Origin: Rhodocyclales bacterium
GTDB lineage: Bacteria; Pseudomonadota; Gammaproteobacteria; Burkholderiales; Rhodocyclaceae
Direction of reading: 5' to 3'
Length of the DNA stretch: 64,000 nucleotides
NCBI GenBank assembly: GCA_016183655.1
Contig: JACPEH010000002.1
Span: forward strand, 1-64,000
Numbering within the stretch: the stretch's first letter is position 1; each line of letters opens with the position of its first letter. This document shows positions 19,022 through 27,176 of the stretch, piece after piece. Made by a program: the position numbers and the translations under genes. The notes under the pieces are model-generated. The model was not told the DNA's origin, ran no database searches, and worked only from the letters and a program-made list of their open reading frames with translations.

Positions 19022-20118
19022 CCACGGTTATTCGCACAATCACGACACCGCGTAGCGCATTGGGTGACGACCTGAAGGACTTGGAGCAGTCGCAGGGTAT
19101 CGGCGCTGTCCGCGAGTTTCTGGCAACCGCACAGGCTCCCGCAAAATTGGCGCTTCCGGGCTATACCTTTGCCGATGCCGCGAACAGTGACATTGCCGAC
19201 GCAGACTATCTGATTAAGGGCTGGATCGGCGCAGGTGAGACGGTGCTGCTCTTCGGCCAAAGCGGTTCAATGAAATCCTTTGCGGCGGCTGATATTGCCT
19301 TTCATCTCGCGACAGGTCGGGACTGGTGCGGCCACAAAGTCAAGGAAGCGGCGGGAATTTTAGTGACGCTCGGTGAAGGTCAGGCCGGGTACAAGAAACG
19401 GCTGAAGGCGCTGGCGCAACATTACGGCGTTGCCGATGCGCCGATATTCGTCGTGCCGGAGCCTGTCGCCCTTGATTCAGATGCAGACAAGCTCGGCACA
19501 TGGCTTAGTTCTGCCGAGCAGGTTTTGGGTACTTCCATCAATGCCGTTCTGCTCGATACGTTCAGCCTGATGCTGGGGGACGGCGACGAGAACTCCAACG
19601 GTGACGTAGGCAAGGCATTGAGCGCCGCCCGTTCAGCAGCAGGGAATCGCGCCTTGATATTCGTGCATCACAACGGACACGGCGACAGCAGCCGGGAGCG
19701 CGGTGCATATCAAATCCGCGCCAATGCAGACACTCGCATCCTCGTAACCCGCGATGAGAACAACACAGGCAGGGTTATTTCCGTCGAATGCCTGAAGCGT
19801 AAGGACGATGCCTTACCCGACCCGGTGCGGCTGTCCTACACGCCCGTGCAAGTTGGCACTGATGCAGATGGCGACCCGATCACATCAATCGTTCTGCACC
19901 CGACAGACGAGGAACCCGTTACCCCCGGCAAGGAAAGACATTCGAAGCCGCTGGACTACATCCGGCAGGCTGTGACCCTGACGGGCAGCAATCAAACCGA
20001 GGTTGTACGGCAGCAGTTTTATGCGCTGTACCCGGCCAGCAGTCAGGAGGCAAAGAAAAAAGCATTCCGCAGGGGGTGGGAAGCCTACATGCAGGAGGCA
20101 ACGACCAATGCCAACTAA
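19018..20118 (+). CDS. RepA-like replicative helicase (AAA/RecA fold)
   Basis: 366 aa. Walker A is GQSGSMKSF (about residue 80), the Walker B region is INAVLLDTFSLMLGDGDENS, and FVHHNGHGDSSRERGA with YQIRANADTRILVTRD match the RSF1010 RepA-like hexameric helicase family. It should unwind the island's origin. The repeat-rich probable origin lies directly downstream. The C-terminal ~70 residues look like an extra domain (QTEVVRQQFYALYPASSQEA). Confidence 0.9.
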   Translation: MTTVIRTITTPRSALGDDLKDLEQSQGIGAVREFLATAQAPAKLALPGYTFADAANSDIADADYLIKGWIGAGETVLLFGQSGSMKSFAAADIAFHLATGRDWCGHKVKEAAGILVTLGEGQAGYKKRLKALAQHYGVADAPIFVVPEPVALDSDADKLGTWLSSAEQVLGTSINAVLLDTFSLMLGDGDENSNGDVGKALSAARSAAGNRALIFVHHNGHGDSSRERGAYQIRANADTRILVTRDENNTGRVISVECLKRKDDALPDPVRLSYTPVQVGTDADGDPITSIVLHPTDEEPVTPGKERHSKPLDYIRQAVTLTGSNQTEVVRQQFYALYPASSQEAKKKAFRRGWEAYMQEATTNAN

Positions 20119-20131
20119 AAGACACGGGCGC

Positions 20132-20249
20132 GGGGACATAAGGGGACAAAGGGACATTCCTAAAGGAAATGTCCCGTCTGTCCCCCTATGCCTTGTCCCT
20201 TCTGTCCCGATTTGTCCCGGCCTGTCCCCCTTGTCCCTCTGCTTGTCCG
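20132..20249. repeat. GGGACA/TGTCCC iteron cluster, candidate replication origin
   Basis: Three GGGACA copies (20133, 20143, 20151) then eight TGTCC(C/G) copies (20170, 20179, 20194, 20203, 20213, 20223, 20232, 20244) in under 120 bases, spaced mostly 9-10 bp, about one helical turn. The two orientations meet in a near-perfect inverted repeat, GGGACATTCC/GGAAATGTCCC, around TAAA. It fills the whole gap between the repA-like gene and the next gene, as expected of an origin bound by an island-encoded initiator. Confidence 0.75.
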
Positions 20250-20283
20250 GGCATGAACAACACACACAAAAGGAGTACAGCAA

Positions 20284-20904
20284 ATGAGCATCATCGATCT
20301 ATTGAAGAAAAACGCACCAACGCTTGAACAGGCACGGGCAACCGTAGAGCGGCTACGCGACGAGCGGACATTCGCAACGGCTTCGCTTGCCGAGGCGGAG
20401 ACGGAACTTTCGTCGGCGCTTTTGGCGAAGGCAGAAGGCATCCTTGATGGAGCCGGAATCGCTAAGGCGCGCAAGGCAGTCGCAGAAGCGACGCAGGCCG
20501 TGCAGGAATCAACGATTGCCCTCGCTGCTGCCGAGCGTAGGTTGGAGGCGGCGGAAGGCGACAACGCGGAGAAGGAACAGGCGAGGCGCCGGAAGAAGAT
20601 TGCGGAGCTATGCGAACACCGCCACAAGTTGGCACTGCGTTTCCAGAAGCTGGCCGTAGAACTCGCCGTTGTCGTGGATCAAGTCGAGGAAACGACCAGC
20701 GAACTCTATTCCATCGTGCCGGGCAGGACAGACCTTGCCGCATCGCTGCTGCATCGGCCCGACTTGTTCGCCGCCATGAAGGAACAACTGCAGCGCGCAC
20801 AGGCGACCCCTTGGAGTCCTTCTGTTCTCGGTCAGTGGGAAGTTGAGCGCCGCCCCGATCTGGTGGCGCGTATCGAAGCTGCAAACCTTGTCCTGGGGGG
20901 TTGA
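20284..20904 (+). CDS. Coiled-coil satellite protein
   Basis: 206 aa, starting MSIIDLLKKNAPT after AAAGGAG. Residues 12-150 are nearly all alpha-helical with heptad-like spacing of Ala/Leu and many Glu/Arg, so a long coiled coil is likely; the C-terminal 50 residues are more globular (PWSPSVLGQWEVERRPD). Family not recognised. Next gene starts 1 base after the stop. Confidence 0.75.
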   Translation: MSIIDLLKKNAPTLEQARATVERLRDERTFATASLAEAETELSSALLAKAEGILDGAGIAKARKAVAEATQAVQESTIALAAAERRLEAAEGDNAEKEQARRRKKIAELCEHRHKLALRFQKLAVELAVVVDQVEETTSELYSIVPGRTDLAASLLHRPDLFAAMKEQLQRAQATPWSPSVLGQWEVERRPDLVARIEAANLVLGG

Positions 20905-20905
20905 T

Positions 20906-21472
20906 ATGGAAGAAGTGACGACAACCCCGGCAGCAATCGCCGAGACGCAGCAGCCGACCTTTACCGACGAGCAGATTGCGACCATGACGCAATGGGCGCA
21001 GGAGGATGGCTGGCTGCCAGATGAAAGCGCCCTCATTGCCGAGCAGGAAGCCAAGCAGGTGCCGGATGCCTTCGGCGGACTGATTGACCCTCGTGAATAT
21101 GAATTTCCCATACCTCCGGCCAGTCTGGAACCCATTGACCTTGCGGAGCAGCAGGCAATCCGCAGTGCTATGGCGGCGTCAGGTATTCCACGAGAGTTGG
21201 GCAACGAGATGGCCAAACGTTGGAATACGGCCCTCATGAAGCCACAGGACGAAGCCGCCCTGCAGGTCGGCATGAAGGAAGCCGAGGCCCAACTGCGCCA
21301 GACCTACGGAATCGACGCCGACGAGATCCTGCGCCTTGCCAGAAACGAGGCTGCACGAATTGCGAAGCGAGTGCCGAGCGTAAAGGCAATGCTTGAACAG
21401 ACCCAACTTGGAAACGACGTTTGGCTTGCCGCAACGCTGGCGAACATCGCAAGGGCCAAATTAGGGAAATGA
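20906..21472 (+). CDS. Unrecognised satellite protein
   Basis: 188 aa, acidic N-terminal half with FTDEQIATMTQWAQEDGWLP, a middle DPREYEFPIPPASLEP, and a helical C-terminus (YGIDADEILRLARNEAARIA). No membrane segment. It lies in the same run as the coiled-coil gene and small terminase. The middle loosely resembles putative phage proteins that sit before terminase genes, but I cannot assign a family. Confidence 0.7.
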   Translation: MEEVTTTPAAIAETQQPTFTDEQIATMTQWAQEDGWLPDESALIAEQEAKQVPDAFGGLIDPREYEFPIPPASLEPIDLAEQQAIRSAMAASGIPRELGNEMAKRWNTALMKPQDEAALQVGMKEAEAQLRQTYGIDADEILRLARNEAARIAKRVPSVKAMLEQTQLGNDVWLAATLANIARAKLGK

Positions 21473-21483
21473 AAGGAACCAAC

Positions 21484-21651
21484 ATGGATAGCAACCAACT
21501 ACCTGAAGCATTAGAAGCGGCGAAAGCCAGATACCAGCAAACCATCGCGGCGCTTGCCGTTGCCGAGCAGGATCACATCGCTGCAGTTGCTGCGCTAAAA
21601 GCGGCGGAAGAGGCTATAGCCGATAGCAACACGCACGTGCACGAGGCTTGA
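21484..21651 (+). CDS. 55-aa coiled-coil protein
   Basis: MDSNQLPEALEAAKARYQQT onward is a short alanine-rich helix pair. AAAGGAACC precedes the ATG. It ends 2 bases before the small terminase start. Function unknown. Confidence 0.6.
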   Translation: MDSNQLPEALEAAKARYQQTIAALAVAEQDHIAAVAALKAAEEAIADSNTHVHEA

Positions 21652-21653
21652 TC

Positions 21654-22163
21654 ATGGCGCGCATTCAGAATTCCAAATGGCATCAGGCAACCCAGAACCC
21701 GGAATCATTGCTTGCCGAGATTTGCGACCATGTTGCGGAAGGGCGCGGGCTGGTGAGTTGGACAAAGGCTTTCGGAGTTGCCTATTCGACTGCTTGGCAA
21801 TGGTTGAATGATGATCCTAGCCGGGAACGTGCTTACCATGCTGCGCGGATCACAGCGGCTGATTATCTTGCCGAGCAGGCGTTGCAGATCATCGACGCAG
21901 AACCCGAGCGGCTGGAATCTGGCGCAGTTGATAATGCTGCCGTCAGTCTGCAAAAGGCTCGCTTTGATGCGAGGCGCTGGCAATGTGCCAAGCTGCGTCC
22001 AGACCGTTACGGAGAATCCGTTACCGTGAATGATGGTCGGGAAATTTCCCTTCTCGGTGCGTTACAGGAAGCGCGGCAACGTGTCAGGGATATGGGGTTT
22101 GCTGAACAGGTAACGGAGGCACTGACGCTGCCAATAGGCAACCGCACCCCGAGCGATCAATAG
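21654..22163 (+). CDS. Phage terminase small subunit
   Basis: 169 aa. An N-terminal helix-turn-helix (LVSWTKAFGVAYSTAWQWL, about residues 29-47) is followed by a helical oligomerisation region and the family signature FDARRWQCAKLRPDRYGES. Small terminases recognise the packaging site; no large subunit, portal or capsid gene is present. In PICI-type satellites such a TerS redirects helper-phage packaging to satellite DNA. ATG 21654 is preferred over TTG 21648. A strong terminator follows. Confidence 0.88.
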   Translation: MARIQNSKWHQATQNPESLLAEICDHVAEGRGLVSWTKAFGVAYSTAWQWLNDDPSRERAYHAARITAADYLAEQALQIIDAEPERLESGAVDNAAVSLQKARFDARRWQCAKLRPDRYGESVTVNDGREISLLGALQEARQRVRDMGFAEQVTEALTLPIGNRTPSDQ

Positions 22164-22191
22164 CGCGTTTTACACCTGTTCCTGAGTGCTT

Positions 22192-22220
22192 GGCGGAGAT
22201 ATTCTCCGCCTTTTCTTTTT
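22192..22220 (+). terminator. Terminator after small terminase
   Basis: GGCGGAGA TAT TCTCCGCC followed by TTTTCTTTTT. It closes the plus-strand run of satellite genes. Confidence 0.9.
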
Positions 22221-22264
22221 CTTAGCGCCCTTGCTGCAATGGTTTGGCGATCAATCCATTAGCT

Positions 22265-22286
22265 AACGTACAGACCAACATACAAA
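22265..22286 (-). repeat. Inverted copy of integrase arm-type repeat
   Basis: Read on the minus strand: TTTGTATGTTGG followed by TCTGTACGTT, the same pattern as at 16089-16110 and 23180-23203. Confidence 0.55.
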
Positions 22287-22349
22287 TAAGACCAGAGCAG
22301 CACTCGGTCACGGATCAATCATTTCTTCCTGCTGGGCAAAAACCAGATA

Positions 22350-22400
22350 GGGGGTATGCCACCCCCCACCCCCGGAAATCATGCGCGAGGGTTTTCTCTA
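22350..22400 (+). other. G/C-run palindrome, possible packaging (cos) site
   Basis: GGGGG TATGCCA CCCCC with further C-runs, then ATGCGCGAGGG. It lies in the 307-base gap downstream of the small terminase. Such C-rich palindromes occur at cohesive ends of some phages; here this is only a positional guess. Confidence 0.3.
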
Positions 22401-22470
22401 GGGTGGTCACTCGCCAATTTTTTAGAACAACTACAGAGAAAATCTGCTGATAATTTTCTTATTGCTCGCA

Positions 22471-22806
22471 CTATCGAATTGGCCCGACAACCTCTTTAAT
22501 AACAAATTCATCCATAAAATCTGGCTTAGACCCGGACTGTGCTGCGGACTGCACTGCTTTAAATGCCTGACCATAGCTTCGAAACCATCTCCAAATCATG
22601 TAGAGGAAGGCAAATGCAGACAACATTGGAGCAACACCAAGAACCGAAAACACGTTGAAAACGAGGCTACCCTGCCACCCGCCGTATGCTTTTCCCATGT
22701 CGGTGATTAGTATTGCAAATGCACAGGCCGCAATAGACAGCACCAAGTAGAGGATTAACTTCCCCATACGCCTACGCGCACTTTCCTGGAACTGTTCAGG
22801 TGTCAT
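22471..22806 (-). CDS. Small membrane protein of the island
   Basis: 111 aa. Two or three hydrophobic segments: ILYLVLSIAACAFAILI, SLVFNVFSVLGVAPMLSAFA and FLYMIWRW. A basic N-terminus (ESARRRMGK) precedes the first. GGAGGAACG lies before the ATG. Not recognised; as a cargo gene at the satellite's right end it could be an immunity or phage-interference factor, without direct evidence. Confidence 0.75.
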   Translation of the reverse strand: MTPEQFQESARRRMGKLILYLVLSIAACAFAILITDMGKAYGGWQGSLVFNVFSVLGVAPMLSAFAFLYMIWRWFRSYGQAFKAVQSAAQSGSKPDFMDEFVIKEVVGPIR

Positions 22807-22836
22807 CGTTCCTCCTTCAAAGTATCGCTTACCACA

Positions 22837-23060
22837 CTAGTTGTTTTTGCACGCTCGCACATCGCGTACAAGCGCAACTACGATAGGTGCAACTACCCCT
22901 GCAACCAAGATCAAGAACACGAACTGATTGGAAAGCACGACGTGCTCGCCCGTCAGGTAAAAATGAGTAGGTAAAACCCGTAGCCGAACCACGCCACGAG
23001 GTCATGCAGGAGTAGCGGCAGATCAAATGGCAGATCGGGATTGATGAACGTATAGTCCAT
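22837..23060 (-). CDS. Small membrane protein with apparent -1 frameshift
   Basis: ATG at 23060 opens a 35-codon frame (MDYTFINPDLPFDLPLLLHD ... GYGFYLLIFT) ending at TGA 22953. Immediately there, the -1 frame continues as LTGEHVVLSNQFVFLILVAG through a second hydrophobic helix to TAG at 22837. Together they would make a ~75-aa two-helix membrane protein. The junction is CTCATTTTTACCTGA. It may be a decayed gene, a sequencing slip or frameshifting. Confidence 0.4.
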
Positions 23061-23179
23061 CGGACGATTCTGCTCGCATTAACTGGATGGGGCAAACCTG
23101 TGCAGTGCAAGCGCATCCGATGATGCTTTGCCCTGAATCCGCCAATTGAGACAATCAGCCCCAGAAGGGCCGAATAATT

Positions 23180-23203
23180 TGCACGTTAATTTGTACGTTG
23201 GCT
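23180..23203 (+). repeat. Right-end integrase arm-type repeats
   Basis: TTTGCACGTTAA followed by TTTGTACGTTGG, two 12-bp units in the same orientation as the pair upstream of int, 50 bases inside the right attachment core. Confidence 0.6.
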
Positions 23204-23252
23204 GACAGCAGAAACAAAAAAGCCAATGAAATCATGGGCTTGTTTGTATTGC

Positions 23253-23340
23253 TGGCGGAAGCGGTGAGATTCGAACTCACGAAGGGTTGCCCCTTGCCGG
23301 TTTTCAAGACCGGTGCAATCGACCACTCTGCCACGCTTCC
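23253..23340 (-). tRNA. tRNA-Ser (anticodon TGA), island insertion site
   Basis: 88 nt, class II. Acceptor GGAAGCG pairs with CGCTTCC; G and CCA are encoded. The anticodon stem CCGGT/ACCGG holds loop CTTGAAA, anticodon TGA, reading UCN codons. Its 3' 14 bases are repeated at 15956-15969, so the gene was kept intact by the island's own copy of the 3' end. Confidence 0.97.
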
Positions 23341-23519
23341 AGCGGAGGCATGCAAGACTGCAGATGCAAGCATCCTGCCGTGCCTCCGGAGGGCGCCGAT
23401 GATAGCATGCGGCCATGCAGCGCTACGCTGCTTCATTGCAACTTTGATCCCGCTTCGCTAGTCTTACGGCCGTGTCGACAGAACCGCTGTCGCGTAGTCA
23501 TCGTTTGGAGGAGAAATAC

Positions 23520-24218
23520 ATGCAAGAGCAGTATCAATGGGGCAACACCGGCCAGCTCAGTCAGCAGGTCGCGCTGCAGCAGAACCGCGTGCTGCGCAAC
23601 ACCTACCTGATGCTGGCGCTGACGATGGTGCCGACGGTGATCGGCGCGCTGGTCGGCGTGCAGCTGCAGTTCTCGTTCTTCGCCGGCAGCCCGCTGATTT
23701 CCTTCCTGCTGTTCCTCGGCATCGCCTTCGGCTTCTTCTGGGGCATCGAAAAGACCAAGAACAGCGCCATGGGCGTCGTCCTGCTGCTGGCCTTCACCCT
23801 GTTCATGGGGTTGATGCTGTCGCGCATCCTGCAGGTGGCGCTCGGTTTTTCCAACGGCGCCTCGCTGATCGCGATGGCGGCCGGCGGCACGGGAGCCATC
23901 TTCTTCACGCTGGCAGGGATTGCCACGGTGACCAAGAAGGATTTTTCCGGCATCGGCAAGTTCCTGTTCGTCGGCGTCGTCGTGCTGCTGCTGGCGGCCC
24001 TGGCCAACGTCTTCTTCCAGATCCCGGCGCTGGCGCTGACGATCTCGGCGGTAGCGGTGCTGCTGTTCTCGGCGTACATCCTGTACGACATCAGCCGCAT
24101 CGTGAACGGCGGCGAGGACAATTACATCTCGGCCACGCTGGCGGTGTACCTCGACATCTACAACGTCTTCGTCAGCCTGCTGAACCTGCTGATGGCGTTC
24201 AGCGGCGAGCGCGACTGA
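23520..24218 (+). CDS. Bax inhibitor-1 (YccA/YbhL) family membrane protein
   Basis: 232 aa with seven hydrophobic helices. The BI-1 signature is visible in the last third: AVLLFSAYILYDISRIVNGG and NYISATLAVYLDIYNVFVSL. E. coli YccA binds and moderates FtsH, and BI-1 proteins conduct calcium or protons; the exact role here is not shown. ATG 23520 follows GGAGGAGAAATAC. A strong terminator follows. Confidence 0.93.
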   Translation: MQEQYQWGNTGQLSQQVALQQNRVLRNTYLMLALTMVPTVIGALVGVQLQFSFFAGSPLISFLLFLGIAFGFFWGIEKTKNSAMGVVLLLAFTLFMGLMLSRILQVALGFSNGASLIAMAAGGTGAIFFTLAGIATVTKKDFSGIGKFLFVGVVVLLLAALANVFFQIPALALTISAVAVLLFSAYILYDISRIVNGGEDNYISATLAVYLDIYNVFVSLLNLLMAFSGERD

Positions 24219-24230
24219 GCGCATCTTGGA

Positions 24231-24265
24231 AACGAAAAAGGCGGCCGCGGCCGCCTTTTTTCGTT
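24231..24265. terminator. Bidirectional terminator
   Basis: AACGAAAAAGGCGGCC and GGCCGCCTTTTTTCGTT form a perfect hairpin around GC, with A- and T-runs on either side, between the convergent BI-1 and Mth938-domain genes. Confidence 0.9.
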
Positions 24266-24279
24266 GACCGCCCGGTCGG

Positions 24280-24648
24280 CTAGATGAGGATCGCGGCGGC
24301 GACCTTGCGCCCTTCGGCGACGAGGATGTTGTAGGTGCGGCAGGCGGCGTGCGTATCCATGACTTCCAGCCCGATGCGCGCCGTCATCAGCGGCTGCAGC
24401 AGCGCCGGGGGCGGGAAGCGCAGCGTCTGGCCGGTGCCGAGCAGGATGATTTCGGCGTCGAGGCCTGCCAGCACGGCGAAATCGGCCGTCTGCAGCGTCT
24501 CGAAGCTGGACGTCGTCCAGCCGGGGAGCAGGCGTTCCGGGAGGACCAGGACATTGGCCGTATGGCGCTTGCCGTTCACGTCCACGTAGCTGTCGCCGTA
24601 AGCGGTGAAAGTATTGAGTCCGTCGGCGTTCGTCAGGTGGAGTTTCAC
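24280..24648 (-). CDS. Mth938-like domain protein (DUF498)
   Basis: 122 aa. The family core is visible: VLVLPERLLPGW, LLGTGQTLRFPPPALL and THAACRTYNILVAEGRKVAAAIL. Relatives include NDUFAF3, a complex I assembly factor; the bacterial role is unknown. Divergent from the aminotransferase gene with ~100 bases between. Confidence 0.88.
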   Translation of the reverse strand: MKLHLTNADGLNTFTAYGDSYVDVNGKRHTANVLVLPERLLPGWTTSSFETLQTADFAVLAGLDAEIILLGTGQTLRFPPPALLQPLMTARIGLEVMDTHAACRTYNILVAEGRKVAAAILI

Positions 24649-24746
24649 GGCAAATTGCGGTGCACAATGCGATAAAGTAGGATTATACCTTTTCCCGGCG
24701 TGCGCCTTGCGGCGCCGTGACCAGCCATAGCGAGCCGCCCGACCCC

Positions 24747-25931
24747 ATGAAGGATTTTCCCCGCATCAAGCGACTGCCGCCGTATGTGTTCAACATCACC
24801 GGCGAGTTGAAGATGGCCGCCCGCCGTCGTGGCGAGGACATCATCGACATGAGCATGGGCAACCCGGACCAGCCGACGCCGAAGCACATCACGGAGAAGC
24901 TGGTCGAGGCGACGCAGCGCGAGAACACGCACGGCTACTCGATCTCGAAGGGCATTCCCCGCCTGCGCAAGGCGATCTGCGACTGGTACCAGCGGCGCTA
25001 CGACGTCAGCTTCGACCCCGAGAGCGAAGCCATCGTCACCATCGGCTCGAAGGAAGGGCTGGCGCACCTGATGCTGGCGACGCTCGACCGCGGCGACACG
25101 GTGCTGGTGCCGAACCCGAGCTACCCGATCCATATCTACGGGGCGATCATCGCCGGTGCCGACATCCGCTCGGTGCGGATGACGCCGGACGTCGATTTCT
25201 TCGAGGAGTTGCAGCGGGCGATCAAGGAATGCACGCCGAAGCCGAAGATGATGATCCTCGGCTTCCCGTCGAACCCGACCGCGCGCTGCGTCGAGCTGGA
25301 ATTCTTCGAGCGCGTCGTCGCGCTGGCCAAGCAGCACGACATCCTCGTCGTGCACGACCTGGCCTACGCCGACATCGTCTTCGACGGCTGGAAAGCCCCG
25401 TCGATCATGCAGGTGCCGGGCGCGCGCGACGTCGCCGTCGAGTTCTTCACGATGTCGAAGAGCTACAACATGGCCGGCTGGCGCGTCGGCTACATGGTCG
25501 GCAACAAGGAACTGGTGTCGGCGCTCGCCCGCATCAAGAGCTACCATGATTACGGCACCTTCACGCCGATCCAGGTGGCGTCGATCATCGCGCTCGATGG
25601 CCCGCAGGACTGCGTCGAGGAAATCCGCGCGATGTACCAGCACCGCCGCGACGTGCTCGCCAAGGGCCTGCACGAGGCCGGCTGGATGGTCGAGGTGCCG
25701 AAGGCGTCGATGTACATCTGGGCGAAGATTCCGGAAGCCTATGCTTCTTTGGGCTCGCTTGAATTCGCCAAGAAGCTGCTCAACGATGCCCGGGTGGCGG
25801 TCTCGCCCGGCGTCGGCTTCGGCGAGTATGGCGACGATCACGTGCGCTTCGCGCTGATCGAAAACGAAGAGCGGATCCGGCAGGCGGTCCGCGGCATCAA
25901 GGACATGTTCCGCAAGGACGGTCTCCTCTAA
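24747..25931 (+). CDS. alaC: PLP-dependent aminotransferase, AlaC type
   Basis: 394 aa from ATG 24747. The class I/II aminotransferase fold shows [36 protein letters not shown] and the PLP lysine in [17 protein letters not shown]. Close in style to E. coli AlaC (glutamate-pyruvate aminotransferase). A GTG at 24717 would add ten residues, but family members begin near [15 protein letters not shown], so the ATG is chosen. It is followed 18 bases later by a second alanine-type aminotransferase and then hom. Confidence 0.9.
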   Translation: MKDFPRIKRLPPYVFNITGELKMAARRRGEDIIDMSMGNPDQPTPKHITEKLVEATQRENTHGYSISKGIPRLRKAICDWYQRRYDVSFDPESEAIVTIGSKEGLAHLMLATLDRGDTVLVPNPSYPIHIYGAIIAGADIRSVRMTPDVDFFEELQRAIKECTPKPKMMILGFPSNPTARCVELEFFERVVALAKQHDILVVHDLAYADIVFDGWKAPSIMQVPGARDVAVEFFTMSKSYNMAGWRVGYMVGNKELVSALARIKSYHDYGTFTPIQVASIIALDGPQDCVEEIRAMYQHRRDVLAKGLHEAGWMVEVPKASMYIWAKIPEAYASLGSLEFAKKLLNDARVAVSPGVGFGEYGDDHVRFALIENEERIRQAVRGIKDMFRKDGLL

Positions 25932-25949
25932 CAACGACAGAGAGCAGCA

Positions 25950-27176
25950 ATGCGCCCCATCAAGAAATCCGCCAAGCTCGCCAACGTCTGCTATGACATC
26001 CGCGGCCCCGTGCTGCAGAAAGCCAAGCAGATGGAGGAGGAAGGCCACAAGATCATCAAGCTGAACATCGGCAACCTCGCCGCGTTCGGCTTCGACTCGC
26101 CGGAAGAGATCCAGCAGGACATCATCCGCAACCTGCCGAACGCCGCCGGCTACACCGACTCGAAGGGCATCTTCGCCGCGCGCAAGGCGATCATGCATTA
26201 CTGCCAGCAGAAGCACATCAAGGGCGTCACGCTGGAGGACATCTACGTCGGCAATGGCGTCTCCGAGCTGATCGTGATGGCGATGAACGCGCTGCTCGAC
26301 GCCGGCGACGAGGTGCTGGTGCCGGCGCCGGACTACCCGCTGTGGACGGCGGCGATCAGCCTCTCCGGCGGTACGCCGAAGCACTACCTGTGCGACGAGG
26401 CGAACGGCTGGCTGCCTGACCTCGACGATATCCGCAGCCGGATCACGCCGAACACCCGCGCGATCGTGATCATCAACCCGAACAACCCGACCGGCGCGCT
26501 GTACCCGGACGAGGTGCTGAAGGAAATCATCGCCATCGCCCGCGAGCACCACCTCATCATCTATTCCGACGAGGTATACGACAAGGTGCTCTACGACGGC
26601 GAGAAGCACACCGCGATCGCCTCGCTGTCGGAAGACGTGCTGACGATCACCTTCAACGGCCTGTCGAAGAACTACCGCTCCTGCGGCTACCGCGCCGGCT
26701 GGCTGGTGGTCTCCGGCGACAAGCGCCGCGCCAAGGACTACATCGAAGGCCTCGACATGCTGGCGTCGATGCGCCTGTGCGCCAATGCGCCGGGGCAGCA
26801 CGGCATCCAGACCGCGCTCGGCGGCTACCAGAGCATCGACGACCTGGTCGCCGAGGGCGGCCGCATGTGCCGCCAGCGCGACGTCGCCTACGACCTGATC
26901 ACGGCGATTCCGGGGGTGACCTGCGTCAAGCCGAAGGCGACGCTGTACATGTTCCCGCGGCTCGACCCGAAGGTTTACCCGATCGTCAACGACCAGGAAT
27001 TCATCGCCGAGCTGCTGCAGGAGGAGAAGGTGCTGCTGGTGCAGGGCACCGGTTTCAACTGGCCGCATCCGGACCACTTCCGGCTGGTCTTCCTGCCGCA
27101 CGAGGACGACCTGCGCGAGGCCATCGCCCGCATCGCGCGCTTCCTCGAAGGCTACCGCAAGCGGCATGGAACCTGA
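25950..27176 (+). CDS. alaA: Alanine aminotransferase, AlaA type
   Basis: 408 aa. Highly typical of E. coli AlaA: KLNIGNLAAFGFDSPEEI, YTDSKGIFAARKAIMHY, IINPNNPTGALYP and the PLP lysine in FNGLSKNYRSCGYRAGW. It converts pyruvate and glutamate to alanine. GAGAGCAGCA precedes the ATG. Not homologous in detail to the preceding alaC-type enzyme despite the same reaction class. The GNAT gene overlaps its 3' end. Confidence 0.95.
   Translation: MRPIKKSAKLANVCYDIRGPVLQKAKQMEEEGHKIIKLNIGNLAAFGFDSPEEIQQDIIRNLPNAAGYTDSKGIFAARKAIMHYCQQKHIKGVTLEDIYVGNGVSELIVMAMNALLDAGDEVLVPAPDYPLWTAAISLSGGTPKHYLCDEANGWLPDLDDIRSRITPNTRAIVIINPNNPTGALYPDEVLKEIIAIAREHHLIIYSDEVYDKVLYDGEKHTAIASLSEDVLTITFNGLSKNYRSCGYRAGWLVVSGDKRRAKDYIEGLDMLASMRLCANAPGQHGIQTALGGYQSIDDLVAEGGRMCRQRDVAYDLITAIPGVTCVKPKATLYMFPRLDPKVYPIVNDQEFIAELLQEEKVLLVQGTGFNWPHPDHFRLVFLPHEDDLREAIARIARFLEGYRKRHGT

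Larger units (their letters stand above)
15956..23266. mobile_element. PICI-like phage satellite inserted at tRNA-Ser(TGA)
   Basis: A 7.3-kb island bounded by TGGCGGAAGCGGTG at both ends, the right copy being the 3' end of an intact tRNA-Ser gene. Gene order: tyrosine integrase, unknown, AlpA-like regulator, 60-aa protein, toprim-like, RepA-like ATPase, repeat-rich probable origin, three small unknowns, small terminase, then minus-strand membrane genes. Base composition is clearly lower in GC than the flanks. There are no capsid, portal, tail, large-terminase or conjugation genes. A small terminase without the large subunit is the hallmark of satellites that redirect a helper phage's packaging. 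Confidence 0.8.

Noticed and set aside
22829..23116. Minus-strand 95-codon frame (MRLHCTGLPHPV...)
   Set aside because: Cys/Arg/Ser-rich and not protein-like; the two alternative frames there give membrane helices and are preferred.
16084..23203. TTTGTATGTT repeats as a CRISPR array
   Set aside because: Only paired short units with no spacers of regular length and no cas genes; they fit integrase sites.
24645..27167. Minus-strand 840-codon frame
   Set aside because: Antisense to two clear aminotransferase genes.
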